From Clavibacter michiganensis (GTDB taxonomy: Bacteria; Actinomycetota; Actinomycetes; Actinomycetales; Microbacteriaceae): DNA of 64,000 nt. The stretch spans positions 2,108,001 through 2,172,000 of the forward strand of contig MDHJ01000001.1 in assembly GCA_002150995.1 (NCBI GenBank), given 5' to 3'. The position numbers were made by a program, and so were the translations under genes. The notes under the pieces are model-generated. The model saw nothing but the letters and a program-made list of their open reading frames with translations, was not told the origin of the DNA and did no database searches. Below are positions 32,351-40,721 of the stretch, one piece after another (within the stretch, counting starts at the first letter, position 1; each line of letters starts with the position of its first letter).

Positions 32351-34139
32351 ATGTCGCGACGCGCGCTGCCCGGACCCGCACGCGACCCGCGCTCCCGGCG
32401 GCGCGCCTCCCCCGCGGCATCGCCGCCCGGCTCCTGGTCGTCCAGCTCGGGGTCCTCCTCCTGGTCGCCGTCGTCGCGACCACGGCCCTGTGGGCCGACT
32501 CCCGCCAGCGCGCCGAGCAGTCCGCCGCCGACCGGAGCATGGCCGTCGCCGTCACCGTGGCCGACTCGCCCCGGGTCGCGGAGGGTCTCGCGTCGGCGGA
32601 TCCCACGGCCGCGCTCCTCGACTACTCCCGGGACGTGACGCGCGACACGGGCGTGGACTTCGTCACGATCATGGACCGCGACACCGAGCGCGTGACCCAC
32701 CCGGACCCGGACGAGATCGGCCGTCGGTACCTCGGCACCACCGGTCCCGCGCTCGCCGGGCGGACGATGACCGAGACCTACACGGGGACGCTCGGGCCGA
32801 GCGTGCGGGCCGTCGTCCCCGTGCGCGACGCGGACGGGGGCATCGTGGGGCTGGTCGCGGCCGGGGTCACGGTCGAGCGCGTCTCGGAGGTCCTCGCGGC
32901 GCGCCTGCCCGGGCTCATCGGGACGGTCGGCGCGCTCGCCCTCCTCCTCGCCGCGGGGGCCGTCCTCCTCAGCCGGTCGCTCGCGCGGACCACCTGGGGG
33001 CTCGGCCCGGAGGAGATGGCCCGCATGCTCGCGTACTACGAGTCGGTGCTCCACTCGGTCGGCGAGGGCATCGTGCTCGTCGACCGGGACCGGCGGCTCG
33101 TGCTGCACAACGACCAGGCGGCCGAGCTCCTGGACCTCGACCTGGATCCCGCCGCCGGCCCCGTCGAGGTCGGCACTCTCGGCCTGCCCGCGGCCATCGG
33201 ACGGCTGCTCGCCGAGGGCACCACGGCGGACGAGGTCGTGCACCTGCCGTCGGGACGCGTCCTCGTGGTCACGCAGCGTCCTGCGCTGCCGACCGGCCGC
33301 ACCGGGAGCGCCGCGCGCCTCGGGACGGTGACGACGCTGCGGGACCGGACCGAGATCCAGCGCCTGTCGGGTGAGCTCGCCACGCTGCGCACGCTCTCCG
33401 ACGCCATGCGCGCGCAGACGCACGAGTTCGCGAACCGGCTGCACACCATCGTCTCGCTCATCGAGCTGGAGCGACCCCGCGAGGCGCTCGCGCTCGCGGC
33501 CTCCGAGCTGGAGACGGACCGGCGCGCGTCGGAGGCGGGCCTCGCCGAGGACGCCGATCCGGTGGTGCGGGCCCTGGTGCGCGGCAAGGCCGCCCAGGCC
33601 GCCGAGCGCGGGGTGGAGCTGACCGTGCGCGTCGCCGACGGCACCGGTGACCCGGGGCTGCCCGCGACCGAGCTGGTGACCGTCGTCGGGAACCTCGTCG
33701 ACAACGCCATCGACGCCGCCGCCGACCCGTCCGTCGCCACGGCCCGCGGCGCGGACCGCGGCCGGGTGGAGCTGTCGCTGTCGCGGACAGCCGCGGGGCG
33801 CTCGTCATCGAGGTGGCGGACGACGGGCCGGGGGTGGACCCCGCGATGCGCGCGCGCGTCCTGGACTTCGGGGTCACGACCAAGACGGGCGGCGACGGGC
33901 CGCGCGGGGTGGGGCTCGCGCTCGTCGCGCGCTCGGCCGCACGGCTCGGCGGGCGGATCGAGGTGGCGGACGCGGACGCGCGGCTGGGCGGGGCGCGGTT
34001 CCGCGTCGTGCTGCCCGCCGACACGGACGCGACGACGGCGGCGACGGCCGCGCGTGCGGATGCCGACGGGCACGGGCACGGGCGGAGCCCGGCGCACGGC
34101 CACGACGCGGGCGCGCGGGACGGCGGGGTGCGGGCGTGA
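32351..34139 (+). pseudogene. CitA/DcuS-type sensor histidine kinase, one or two frameshifts
   Basis: Membrane sensor for C4-dicarboxylates or citrate. First membrane helix (LLVVQLGVLLLVAVVATTAL), periplasmic PASC-type domain with DFVTIMDRDTERVTHPDPDEIGRRYLGT, second helix (VGALALLLAAGAVLL), cytoplasmic PAS, then the kinase: phospho-acceptor H in RAQTHEFANRLHTI and N-box VVGNLVDNAIDAA. A missing base in the G run at about 33795 separates the G-box part (VIEVADDGPGVDPAM, GGDGPRGVGLAL). The ATG at 32351 has AGGAGG upstream but needs a further one-base correction near 32406; an in-frame GTG at 32332 is the alternative. Confidence 0.87.
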
Positions 34140-34863
34140 TCCGCGTGCTGGTCGTCGACGACGACGTCCTGACCGCGGAGGCGCACGCCGCCTACGTGGG
34201 GCGGCTCGACGGCTTCCTGGTCGCGGGCGTCGCCCACACGGGCGGCGACGCCCTGCGGCTCGTCGCGGAGGCCGGGCCCGACGGGATCGACCTGGTGCTC
34301 CTCGACATGACCCTGCCCGACATGCACGGCCTCGAGGTGTGCCGACGCCTCCGCGCCGCCGGGCGCGCGACCGACGTCGTGGCCGTGACGGCGGTGCGCG
34401 ACCAGGCGGTCGTCCGCAGCTCGGTGACCGCGGGGATCGTGCAGTACCTCATCAAGCCGTTCACGTTCGCGGCCTTCGCCGAGAAGATGGTCGCGTACGT
34501 CGGCTACCGCGAGGGGCTCGGCGCCGGGAGCGGGAGCACGACGCAGCTGCAGGTCGACCGGGCCCTCGCCGCACTCCGCTCCCCCGCGTCCGACGCGCGG
34601 CTGCCGAAGGGCATGTCGGCGGAGACGCTGGACCTCGTGCGCGGCATCGCACGCGCGGACCGCCCCGCCGACGGCGCGCGCACCCGGGAGGGCGTGCACC
34701 GACCGACGGCGTGTCCGCCGCCGAGGTGTCGGGTGCGCTCGACGTGTCCCGCGTGACGGCCCGCCGGTACCTCGAGTACCTCGCGGACGTCGGGCAGGTG
34801 GAGCGCGTGCCGCGGTACGGGACGCCAGGTCGGCCGGAGGTCGGGTACCGCTGGACCCGGTGA
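34136..34863 (+). pseudogene. CitB/DcuR-type response regulator, frameshifted before the DNA-binding domain
   Basis: Cytoplasmic partner of the preceding kinase; the GTG start overlaps its stop (GTGA). Receiver domain: IRVLVVDDDVLTAEAH, phospho-accepting Asp in LVLLDMTLPDMHGLEV, switch residues in VVAVTAVRDQ and the Lys in YLIKPFTFAAF. The frame is lost after ARTREG near 34700. The C-terminal HTH (DGVSAAEVSGALDVSRVTARRYLEYL, GRPEVGYRW) runs in the next frame to 34863. The best-supported target is the divergent dctA promoter. Confidence 0.87.
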
Positions 34864-34963
34864 GCGGGCTCCACCCGCATGGGCTCGCAGCGGAGGGGAC
34901 GGGCTGCGACGGGATCCCGCGCGACCCGTGACGATGTCGCCGCCCCGTGCGAGTCTTCGGTGC

Positions 34964-36010
34964 ATGAGACGCACGATCCTCCCCCCGTACCTGCTGACCC
35001 GCCTCGCCGAGGCCGACCCCGACCGGGTGTCCGCCGCACGGCAGGCCGCGCGCCGCGCCCTCCGCGACCAGGGACCGCTCATCCACGACCGGCGCGGGCC
35101 GGGCGCCCTGCCCGACCCCGCGGCGCTCGCGGACCGGGACCCGTCGGGGATCCACCGCACCGTCTCGGACGCGCAGAACCGGGAGGAGCTGCCGGGCCGG
35201 ACGGTCCGCGTCGAGGGCGCGCCCGACACCGGCGACGCGCAGGTCGACGAGGCCTACGCCGGGCTCGGCGCCACCTACGCCCTCTTCTCGGAGGTCTACG
35301 GCCGGGCCTCGCTCGACGACCGCGGCCTGCCGCTGCTGGCGACCGTGCACTACGGCGAGGAGTACGACAACGCGTTCTGGGACGGCACCCGCATGGTCTT
35401 CGGCGACGGGGACGGCGAGGTGTTCGCCCCCTTCACGCGCTCCCTGACGGTCATCGGGCACGAGCTCGCCCACGGCGTCACGGAGCTGACCCTCGGCCTC
35501 GTGTACCAGGGGCAGTCGGGCGCGCTCAACGAGTCGATCTCGGACGTCTTCGGCGTCCTCGTGGAGCAGCACTCGCTCGGGCAGACCGCGGACGAGGCGG
35601 ACTGGCTCGTGGGCGCGGAGCTGTTCCTCGACCGTTCCACCGGACTCGCGCTCCGCTCGATGCGCGCCCCGGGCACCGCGTACGACGACGACGTGCTCGG
35701 GAAGGACCCGCAGCCCGCGCACATGGACGACTACGTGGACACCGCGGAGGACAACGGGGGCGTGCACATCAACTCCGGCATCCCGAACCGCGCGTTCTTC
35801 CTCGCGGCCACCGCCATCGGCGGGCGGGCCTGGGAGGGCGCGGGGCAGGTCTGGTACGACGTGATGGTCGCGGGCACCGTGCGGCCCGACTGCGACTTCC
35901 CGCGGTTCGCCCGGGCCACCGTGGACGCGGCGACGGCGCGGTACGGTGAGGGCGCGTCCGAGGCCGCCGCGATCCAGGCGGCATGGGAGGGCGTCGGGAT
36001 CGAGGTCTAG
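34964..36010 (+). CDS. Protealysin-like M4 metallopeptidase
   Basis: Zinc endopeptidase of the thermolysin family, 348 residues, without a signal peptide. The N-terminal propeptide of about 50 residues carries the PPYL motif (RTILPPYLLTRLA) typical of protealysin-like precursors, which mature by autoprocessing. Catalytic domain: HELAH at residues 166-170, the third zinc ligand Glu in GALNESISDVFG, and the catalytic His region VHINSGIPNRAF. The ATG at 34964 starts just before the motif; an upstream in-frame ATG adds 12 unlikely residues. The gene for an emfourin-like inhibitor follows without a gap, as in known protealysin operons. Confidence 0.93.
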   Translation: MRRTILPPYLLTRLAEADPDRVSAARQAARRALRDQGPLIHDRRGPGALPDPAALADRDPSGIHRTVSDAQNREELPGRTVRVEGAPDTGDAQVDEAYAGLGATYALFSEVYGRASLDDRGLPLLATVHYGEEYDNAFWDGTRMVFGDGDGEVFAPFTRSLTVIGHELAHGVTELTLGLVYQGQSGALNESISDVFGVLVEQHSLGQTADEADWLVGAELFLDRSTGLALRSMRAPGTAYDDDVLGKDPQPAHMDDYVDTAEDNGGVHINSGIPNRAFFLAATAIGGRAWEGAGQVWYDVMVAGTVRPDCDFPRFARATVDAATARYGEGASEAAAIQAAWEGVGIEV

Positions 36011-36292
36011 GTGGAGATCGCCGTGTCGCGCACGGGCGGGATGGCGGGCATGACCCGCACCTGGTCGGTGCGCGTCGACGACGCCGCGGACGACCGCGCC
36101 GACTGGGACGCGCTCCTCGCCGAGTGCCCCTGGGGCGAGCCGGCCCCGCCGACCCCCGGAGCCGACCGCTTCGTCTACCTGGTGCGCGCCGGCGACCGGG
36201 AGGCGCGCCTGGGCGAGGCCGCGGTCGACGGCCCCTGGCGTCGGCTCGTCGACCGGGTGCGCGACGCCTCCCGTGGGACCCTGGGAGCATGA
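36011..36292 (+). CDS. Emfourin-like inhibitor of the M4 peptidase
   Basis: 93-residue protein starting with GTG directly after the protease stop. It has the emfourin pattern: MEIAVSRTGGMAGMTRTWSV at the N-terminus, then a short acidic stretch, PGADRFVYLVRAGDREARLGE and an amphipathic end (GPWRRLVDRVRDA). Emfourin of Serratia is a slow-binding protein inhibitor of protealysin encoded next to it. Length and position fit; the function here is inferred. No signal peptide, so it should act on the protease in the cytoplasm. The stop overlaps the next start (ATGA). Confidence 0.83.
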   Translation: MEIAVSRTGGMAGMTRTWSVRVDDAADDRADWDALLAECPWGEPAPPTPGADRFVYLVRAGDREARLGEAAVDGPWRRLVDRVRDASRGTLGA

Positions 36293-37149
36293 CGCCGCCC
36301 CCCTTCGACGACGACCGCTACGGACAGGACGTGCTCGCCGCCGGCTGGCGCGGGCCCGCGAAGGCCGCGCCCCGTCCGCAGGACGCGACGCGCGACCTCG
36401 TGGTCGAGGAGCTGTCGACGGGCTTCTGCGGCGCGATCGTGCGCGTCGAGTCCGGCATGGTCGTGCTCGAGGACTTCCGGCGGAAGCAGCGCACGTTCCC
36501 GCTCGGCGGCGCGTTCCTGCTCGAGGGCGAGCCCGTCGCGTTGCGCGTGCCCCGCGCGGCGCCGACGGGTCCCGCCCGCACGGCCTCGGGCTCGCTCGCG
36601 GTCGCCGACGCGCGCGCCCGCGTCGCGCTCCCCAGCCGCATCTTCGTGGAGGGCCGGCACGACGCCGAGCTCGTGGAGCGGGTGTGGGGCGAGGACCTGC
36701 GGATCGAGGGCGTCGTCGTCGAGTACCTGGAGGGCGTCGACCACCTCGACGAGGAGCTCGACCGCTTCCGTCCCGGGCGCGGCCGCCGCGTGGGGGTGCT
36801 CGTCGACCACCTCGTGCCCGGTTCGAAGGAGAGCCGCATCGCCGAGGCCGTCGCCCGCGGGCCGCACCGCGCGCACGCGCTCGTGGTGGGCCACCCGTAC
36901 GTCGACGTGTGGCAGTCGGTGAAGCCCGGGCGCCTCGGGCTCCGCGAGTGGCCCGTGATCCCCCGGAACGTGGAGTGGAAGCACGGCATCTGCGCGGCGC
37001 TCGGCTGGCCGCACGCGGAGCAGGCGGACATCGCCCGGGCCTGGCAGCGGATCCTCGGCCAGGTGCGCTCCTACCAGGACCTGGAGCCGGCGCTCCTCGG
37101 CCGGGTGGAGCAGCTCATCGACTTCGTCACGGATCCCGCCGGGCGCTGA
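36289..37149 (+). CDS. DUF3097 family protein
   Basis: 286 residues from ATG 36289, overlapping the emfourin gene by 4 bases. The N-terminal DRYGQDVLAAGW and the later RIFVEGRHDAELVERVWG, LEGVDHLDEEL and VGVLVDHLVPGSKES are the conserved parts of DUF3097. The VEGRHDAEL and LVDHL stretches resemble a Toprim-like fold, which would suggest nucleic-acid chemistry, but this is only a resemblance. The family is common in Actinobacteria with no known role. Coupling to a protease-inhibitor pair may be accidental. Confidence 0.85.
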   Translation: MTPPPFDDDRYGQDVLAAGWRGPAKAAPRPQDATRDLVVEELSTGFCGAIVRVESGMVVLEDFRRKQRTFPLGGAFLLEGEPVALRVPRAAPTGPARTASGSLAVADARARVALPSRIFVEGRHDAELVERVWGEDLRIEGVVVEYLEGVDHLDEELDRFRPGRGRRVGVLVDHLVPGSKESRIAEAVARGPHRAHALVVGHPYVDVWQSVKPGRLGLREWPVIPRNVEWKHGICAALGWPHAEQADIARAWQRILGQVRSYQDLEPALLGRVEQLIDFVTDPAGR

Positions 37150-37174
37150 CCCCGCGGGCTCGCGGGCGGAGGCG

Positions 37175-38131
37175 TCAGCCGGCGCCGTCGTCTCGACGCG
37201 CGTCGAGGAGCGCCCGGATCCGCCCGGGACCCACGACGCGCCCTCCGCGGGCCTCGACGCGCGCGGCCAGCCCGCGGTCGGCCGTGACCACCACGACGTC
37301 ACGTCCGGCATCCCGGGCGGCGGACGCCACGCGCACGATCTCGCCGTCGCCGTCGGCGGGCGCCGTGACCACCGCGACGCCCGGCGCCCGGAGCGTCGGG
37401 GATGCCGGATCGGTCATCGGCGCCGCGGGCAGGGACGCCCCGCGCGCATCGCCCTCCACCACCGCGACGACGTCGGGCCACCGGACGTGGCCGGGCAGGC
37501 CGAGCTCGGCCGCGGGCAGCCCGTCGCGCGCGAGGGCGTCGAGCTCGGCCAGCAGGCGAGTCGTCGAGCCGGCGCGGTCGCGCCACCACCCGTCCGGTCG
37601 GGATCCGAGCAGGTTGGCCGCATCGACGACCAGGGTGACCTCGCGCACTAGCTCGTCGCGCAGCATCGGCCAGGCCCCGCCGAAGCCGGGATGCAGCGGC
37701 AGCGCGCTCACCTCCTCCACCGGCACCCAGCGGAGGGCGATGCTCTCCGCGTCGGCGACGCGCGGCTCGAAGGGACGGAGGACGCGGGCCGTGACGGTGG
37801 TGTAGCTCCAGAAGCCGAGGTCGAGGACGGTCGCGAGCACCGGCCGGATGCCCGCGGGTGGGACCCCCGCCTCCTCGGCCGCCTCGCGCGCGGCACCGTC
37901 GACGGCGGACTCGCCCGCGTGACGGGCGCCGCCCGGCAGCCCCCACGTGCCGCCGTGGTGGCTCCACGCGACGCGGTGCTGGAGCAGGACGCCGCGATCG
38001 GGATCGTGGACGAGGAGGCCCGCCGCGCCGAACGCACCCCAGTAGCGCTGGCCGTCCGGGCTCTCGACCCAGGCGTCGCCGCTGTCGCGCGGGGTGCCGA
38101 GCGGGGGCTGCGGAGGACGCTCGGCGGTCAT
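37175..38131 (-). CDS. Nudix hydrolase fused to a NYN/PIN-like domain
   Basis: 318 residues. The first half is a Nudix domain with a complete box at residues 67-90 (GGARHAGESAVDGAAREAAEEAGV is GX5EX7REUXEEXGU). The second half starts at about residue 165 with TLVVDAANLLGSRPDGWW, has an acidic VVAVVEGDARG, and ends with DVVVVTADRGLAARVEARGGRVVGP. This pattern, an early Asp plus Asn and a late TADR, is that of NYN/PIN nucleases. The protein may clean up damaged nucleotides or process RNA ends. The two halves are in one frame with no weak point between them. Confidence 0.82.
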   Translation of the reverse strand: MTAERPPQPPLGTPRDSGDAWVESPDGQRYWGAFGAAGLLVHDPDRGVLLQHRVAWSHHGGTWGLPGGARHAGESAVDGAAREAAEEAGVPPAGIRPVLATVLDLGFWSYTTVTARVLRPFEPRVADAESIALRWVPVEEVSALPLHPGFGGAWPMLRDELVREVTLVVDAANLLGSRPDGWWRDRAGSTTRLLAELDALARDGLPAAELGLPGHVRWPDVVAVVEGDARGASLPAAPMTDPASPTLRAPGVAVVTAPADGDGEIVRVASAARDAGRDVVVVTADRGLAARVEARGGRVVGPGRIRALLDARRDDGAG

Positions 38132-38160
38132 GGACCCACCATCTCACGCGCTCCTCCGGG

Positions 38161-38166
38161 TAGCGT
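38161..38166 (+). promoter_or_regulatory. -10 box, leaderless
   Basis: TAGCGT ends six bases before the ATG at 38173. Confidence 0.55.
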
Positions 38167-38172
38167 TCGAGG

Positions 38173-38652
38173 ATGTCGTGCATCAGGTTCACCACCGCCG
38201 CGCAGCTCGAGGCCCTGCATCGGACCGCGCCCGCCGTCCTCACCGCGGAGCAGGCCGCGGCGCTGCATCCCGCACCGGAGATCACGCCCAGCAAGATCCG
38301 CCGGCTGCGCCTGCTCGCGGAGCACCGCGACCCGAAGGTGCGGGAGAGCGTCGCCAGCAGCCGTCATGCGCCGCTCGACGTCCAGCAGGCGCTTGCGCAC
38401 GATCCCGACGAGGGCGTCCGCTCGTGCCTCGCCCGCAACCCGACGGCGCCCGCGAGCGTGCTCACCGTGCTGGTGGGCGACACCTCGGAGCGCGTGCGCT
38501 CGTGGCTCGCCGTCAACGACGCGACGCCGCCGGCCGCCGTGACGATGCTGGAGTGCGACGAGTCGCCCGCCGTGCGCGACCTGCTGCTGTGGCGCGACGC
38601 GCACATGGAGCGGCCCGTCGAGCCGGCGCCGGCGGAGATCCTGGCCCGCTGA
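38173..38652 (+). CDS. Small helical-repeat protein (LRV-like)
   Basis: 159 residues. From residue 35 on there are four units of about 23-24 residues of the type RLLAEHRDPKVRESVASSRHAP, ALAHDPDEGVRSCLARNPTAP, VLVGDTSERVRSWLAVNDATP and MLECDESPAVRDLLLW. This is the pattern of leucine-rich-repeat-variant or HEAT-like helical repeats, in which each unit has D-x-x-x-x-V-R. Such proteins bind other proteins; no catalytic residue is visible. The N-terminus is a short helix with one Cys. Function unknown. Confidence 0.75.
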   Translation: MSCIRFTTAAQLEALHRTAPAVLTAEQAAALHPAPEITPSKIRRLRLLAEHRDPKVRESVASSRHAPLDVQQALAHDPDEGVRSCLARNPTAPASVLTVLVGDTSERVRSWLAVNDATPPAAVTMLECDESPAVRDLLLWRDAHMERPVEPAPAEILAR

Positions 38653-38668
38653 CCGGAGCGGCAAGGCG

Positions 38669-39676
38669 TCAGGCGCGGCCCTCCGCGACGTCGCGCGCCT
38701 TCGCCGTGCTGCGCCGGTCGCCCGGGTAGTGAACGGGCCGCATGCCGAGCACGATCTTGCCGCGGGCATGACGCCGCTCCAGGTCGTCGAACGCGTCCTG
38801 CACCTCGGCGAGCGGGTAGAAGCCGGAGACCAGGACGTCCACCTCGCGCTTGGCGGCCAGCTCGGCGACCGTGGCGAGCGTGCGCGAGCGGTGCACGTCG
38901 TCCTCCTCCACGGGCGGCAGGACCGCCTCGAGCTCGATCTCGCGGCGGGCGTCGCTGGAGCTGAAGCGGTTGGCGGGGATGCCGAGCTCCTCGGCGACCT
39001 GCTCGCCGCCGCCGAAGTTGTCGATGAAGCCGTGCACGCCGTTCGGCGCGGCCGCGCGGATGCGGTCCGCCAGGCCGTCGCCGTAGACGACCGGCGTCAC
39101 CCCGACCTGCCGCAGGTAGTCGAAGTTGCGCTCCCCGCAGGTGCCGATCACGCGGGCGCCGCGGCGCATGGCGAGCTGCGCCTCGATGCTCCCGACCCCG
39201 CCCGCCGCGGCCGAGATGACGAGTGTGTCGCCCTCGCCCGGCTTGATGGCCTGGAGCACGTCGTGCGCCACGAGGCCCGCGAGGAAGAGGCCGCCGGCCA
39301 CCTCCCACGGGAGCTGCGCGGGCTTCAGGACGACGTTCCCGGCGGGCACGACCACGTGGGTCGCGTGCGCCGCCATGACCGTGTGGCCGAGGACGTCCTG
39401 CCCCTTGCGGAACCGCGTCACGCCCTCGCCGACCGCGGCGATGCATCCCGCGAAGTCGCTGCCCTGCCCGTTGGGGAAGGACGTCGGGACCTCGTCCGGG
39501 AACCGGCCCTGCCGGATGTACGCCTCGATGTGGTTGATGCCGGCGGCGAAGACCTCCACGAGCACCTCGCCCGGCCCGGGCGACGGCCGCGGGACGTCGA
39601 CGACCTCCAGGACGTCGACACCGCCGAATGACCCGAACTGCACCTGCTGGCTGGTGGATCGCGATGAAGGGCTCAT
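38669..39676 (-). CDS. Zinc-independent MDR (quinone-type) oxidoreductase
   Basis: NADP(H)-dependent medium-chain reductase, 335 residues from ATG 39674-39676. GroES-like N-terminal domain with EVLVEVFAAGINHIEAYIRQG and GSDFAGCIAAVGEGV; Rossmann domain with ISAAAGGVGSIEAQLAMRRGA, the AxxGxxG loop of quinone oxidoreductases; C-terminal DDLERRHARGKIVLGM. No structural zinc cysteine cluster is present. An upstream ATG at 39683-39685 is also possible. The substrate cannot be read from the sequence. Confidence 0.87.
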   Translation of the reverse strand: MSPSSRSTSQQVQFGSFGGVDVLEVVDVPRPSPGPGEVLVEVFAAGINHIEAYIRQGRFPDEVPTSFPNGQGSDFAGCIAAVGEGVTRFRKGQDVLGHTVMAAHATHVVVPAGNVVLKPAQLPWEVAGGLFLAGLVAHDVLQAIKPGEGDTLVISAAAGGVGSIEAQLAMRRGARVIGTCGERNFDYLRQVGVTPVVYGDGLADRIRAAAPNGVHGFIDNFGGGEQVAEELGIPANRFSSSDARREIELEAVLPPVEEDDVHRSRTLATVAELAAKREVDVLVSGFYPLAEVQDAFDDLERRHARGKIVLGMRPVHYPGDRRSTAKARDVAEGRA

Positions 39677-39762
39677 GGCCGTCATCCTGCCGTCCCCGGA
39701 CGCGACGCGCGAGGACGCGGAGGTGATCGTGAGACCTCGTTCGTACACTGGATGCGACGGGG

Positions 39763-40590
39763 ATGCCGGGAGTCGGCCGCGATCGGAGTGCTGTGCAGAG
39801 GATCCTCGGTGCCGTGCGCCTGGTCGCCGCCCTCGTCGTGCTCGTCGCCCTCGTCGCGGACTTCGACTACGTGCAGGGCTTCACGACCTTCGCGGCCGAG
39901 AACTGGTTCAGCTACTTCACGACGCAGAGCGGGATGGCGGGCGCCGTCGTGCTCGCCGCGTCGGGGATCCACGCGCTCCGCGGGGGCGTGGAGCCGCCGC
40001 TGATGGCAGCCGTCCGCGCCGTGGTGCTCAGCTACGTCGTGGTCTCCGGCGTCGTCTTCGGCCTCATCGTGCTGGAGTCGAGCGCGCAGGCGTACTACGT
40101 CGAGGTGCCGTGGTCGAGCCGCCTGCTGCACTTCGTGATCCCCGCCTACGCGCTCCTCGACTGGACCCTCGCCCCCGGCCGGCCGCGCGTCACCTGGAGG
40201 GCCGTCGGGTGGGCCATGCCCTTCCCTCTGGCGTGGTGCGCCTTCACCGAGATCCGCGGGCCGCGCGTGGGCTGGTACCCGTACTTCTTCCTCGACCCCG
40301 CGCAGGTGGGGGTGCCGTTCGAGATCACGGCGTGGCTGGCGCTCGTCGCGGGCGTGCTGGCGGGGGTGACGACGACCGTCGTGGCCCTCAGCCGCGTGCG
40401 GGCGGCGCGGGACGGGGGGTCGGGACTTCCGGGGGCCGCCGACACGATGACGGGCGCGCGCGGGTCCGGTGCGCCGGTTCCCCCCACGACGGCGCCGTCG
40501 GACGCGGGCGACGCGGCGGGGACCGGGGCGCGCGACGCGGACGGGGCGCCCGTCGACCCGCTGCCGGCTGCCGCGCCGGCCGAGCGCTAG
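39763..40590 (+). CDS. Pr6Pr-family integral membrane protein
   Basis: Up to 275 residues with six hydrophobic segments (first LVAALVVLVALVADF, last ITAWLALVAGVLAGVTTTVV) and the family residues NWFSYFTTQSG, WSSRLLHFVIPAYALLDW and GWYPYFFLD. The protein ends in about 60 Ala/Gly/Asp-rich cytoplasmic residues. The family is widespread in Actinobacteria with no established function. A GTG at 39793 with GGAG upstream is as likely a start as ATG 39763. TACACT at 39744-39749 may be the -10. Confidence 0.78.
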   Translation: MPGVGRDRSAVQRILGAVRLVAALVVLVALVADFDYVQGFTTFAAENWFSYFTTQSGMAGAVVLAASGIHALRGGVEPPLMAAVRAVVLSYVVVSGVVFGLIVLESSAQAYYVEVPWSSRLLHFVIPAYALLDWTLAPGRPRVTWRAVGWAMPFPLAWCAFTEIRGPRVGWYPYFFLDPAQVGVPFEITAWLALVAGVLAGVTTTVVALSRVRAARDGGSGLPGAADTMTGARGSGAPVPPTTAPSDAGDAAGTGARDADGAPVDPLPAAAPAER

Positions 40591-40619
40591 CCGCTCCGGG
40601 ATCGCGGCGCCGCGCGGCG

Positions 40620-40721
40620 GGAACCGGACCAGGGCGCGGGATGAGCGCGGCAGGACCCGGACCAGGGCGGAGGACTCGGTGCGGCGCGACCCGGACTAGG
40701 GCGAGGAGGTCGGTGCGGCCG
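40620..40721. repeat. 34-bp minisatellite, three imperfect copies
   Basis: Units at about 40620-40653, 40654-40687 and 40688-40721, all built on ACCGGAC(C/T)AGGGCG. The last copy covers the stop and final codons of the minus-strand amine oxidase gene. It lies at a convergent gene junction. Confidence 0.75.
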
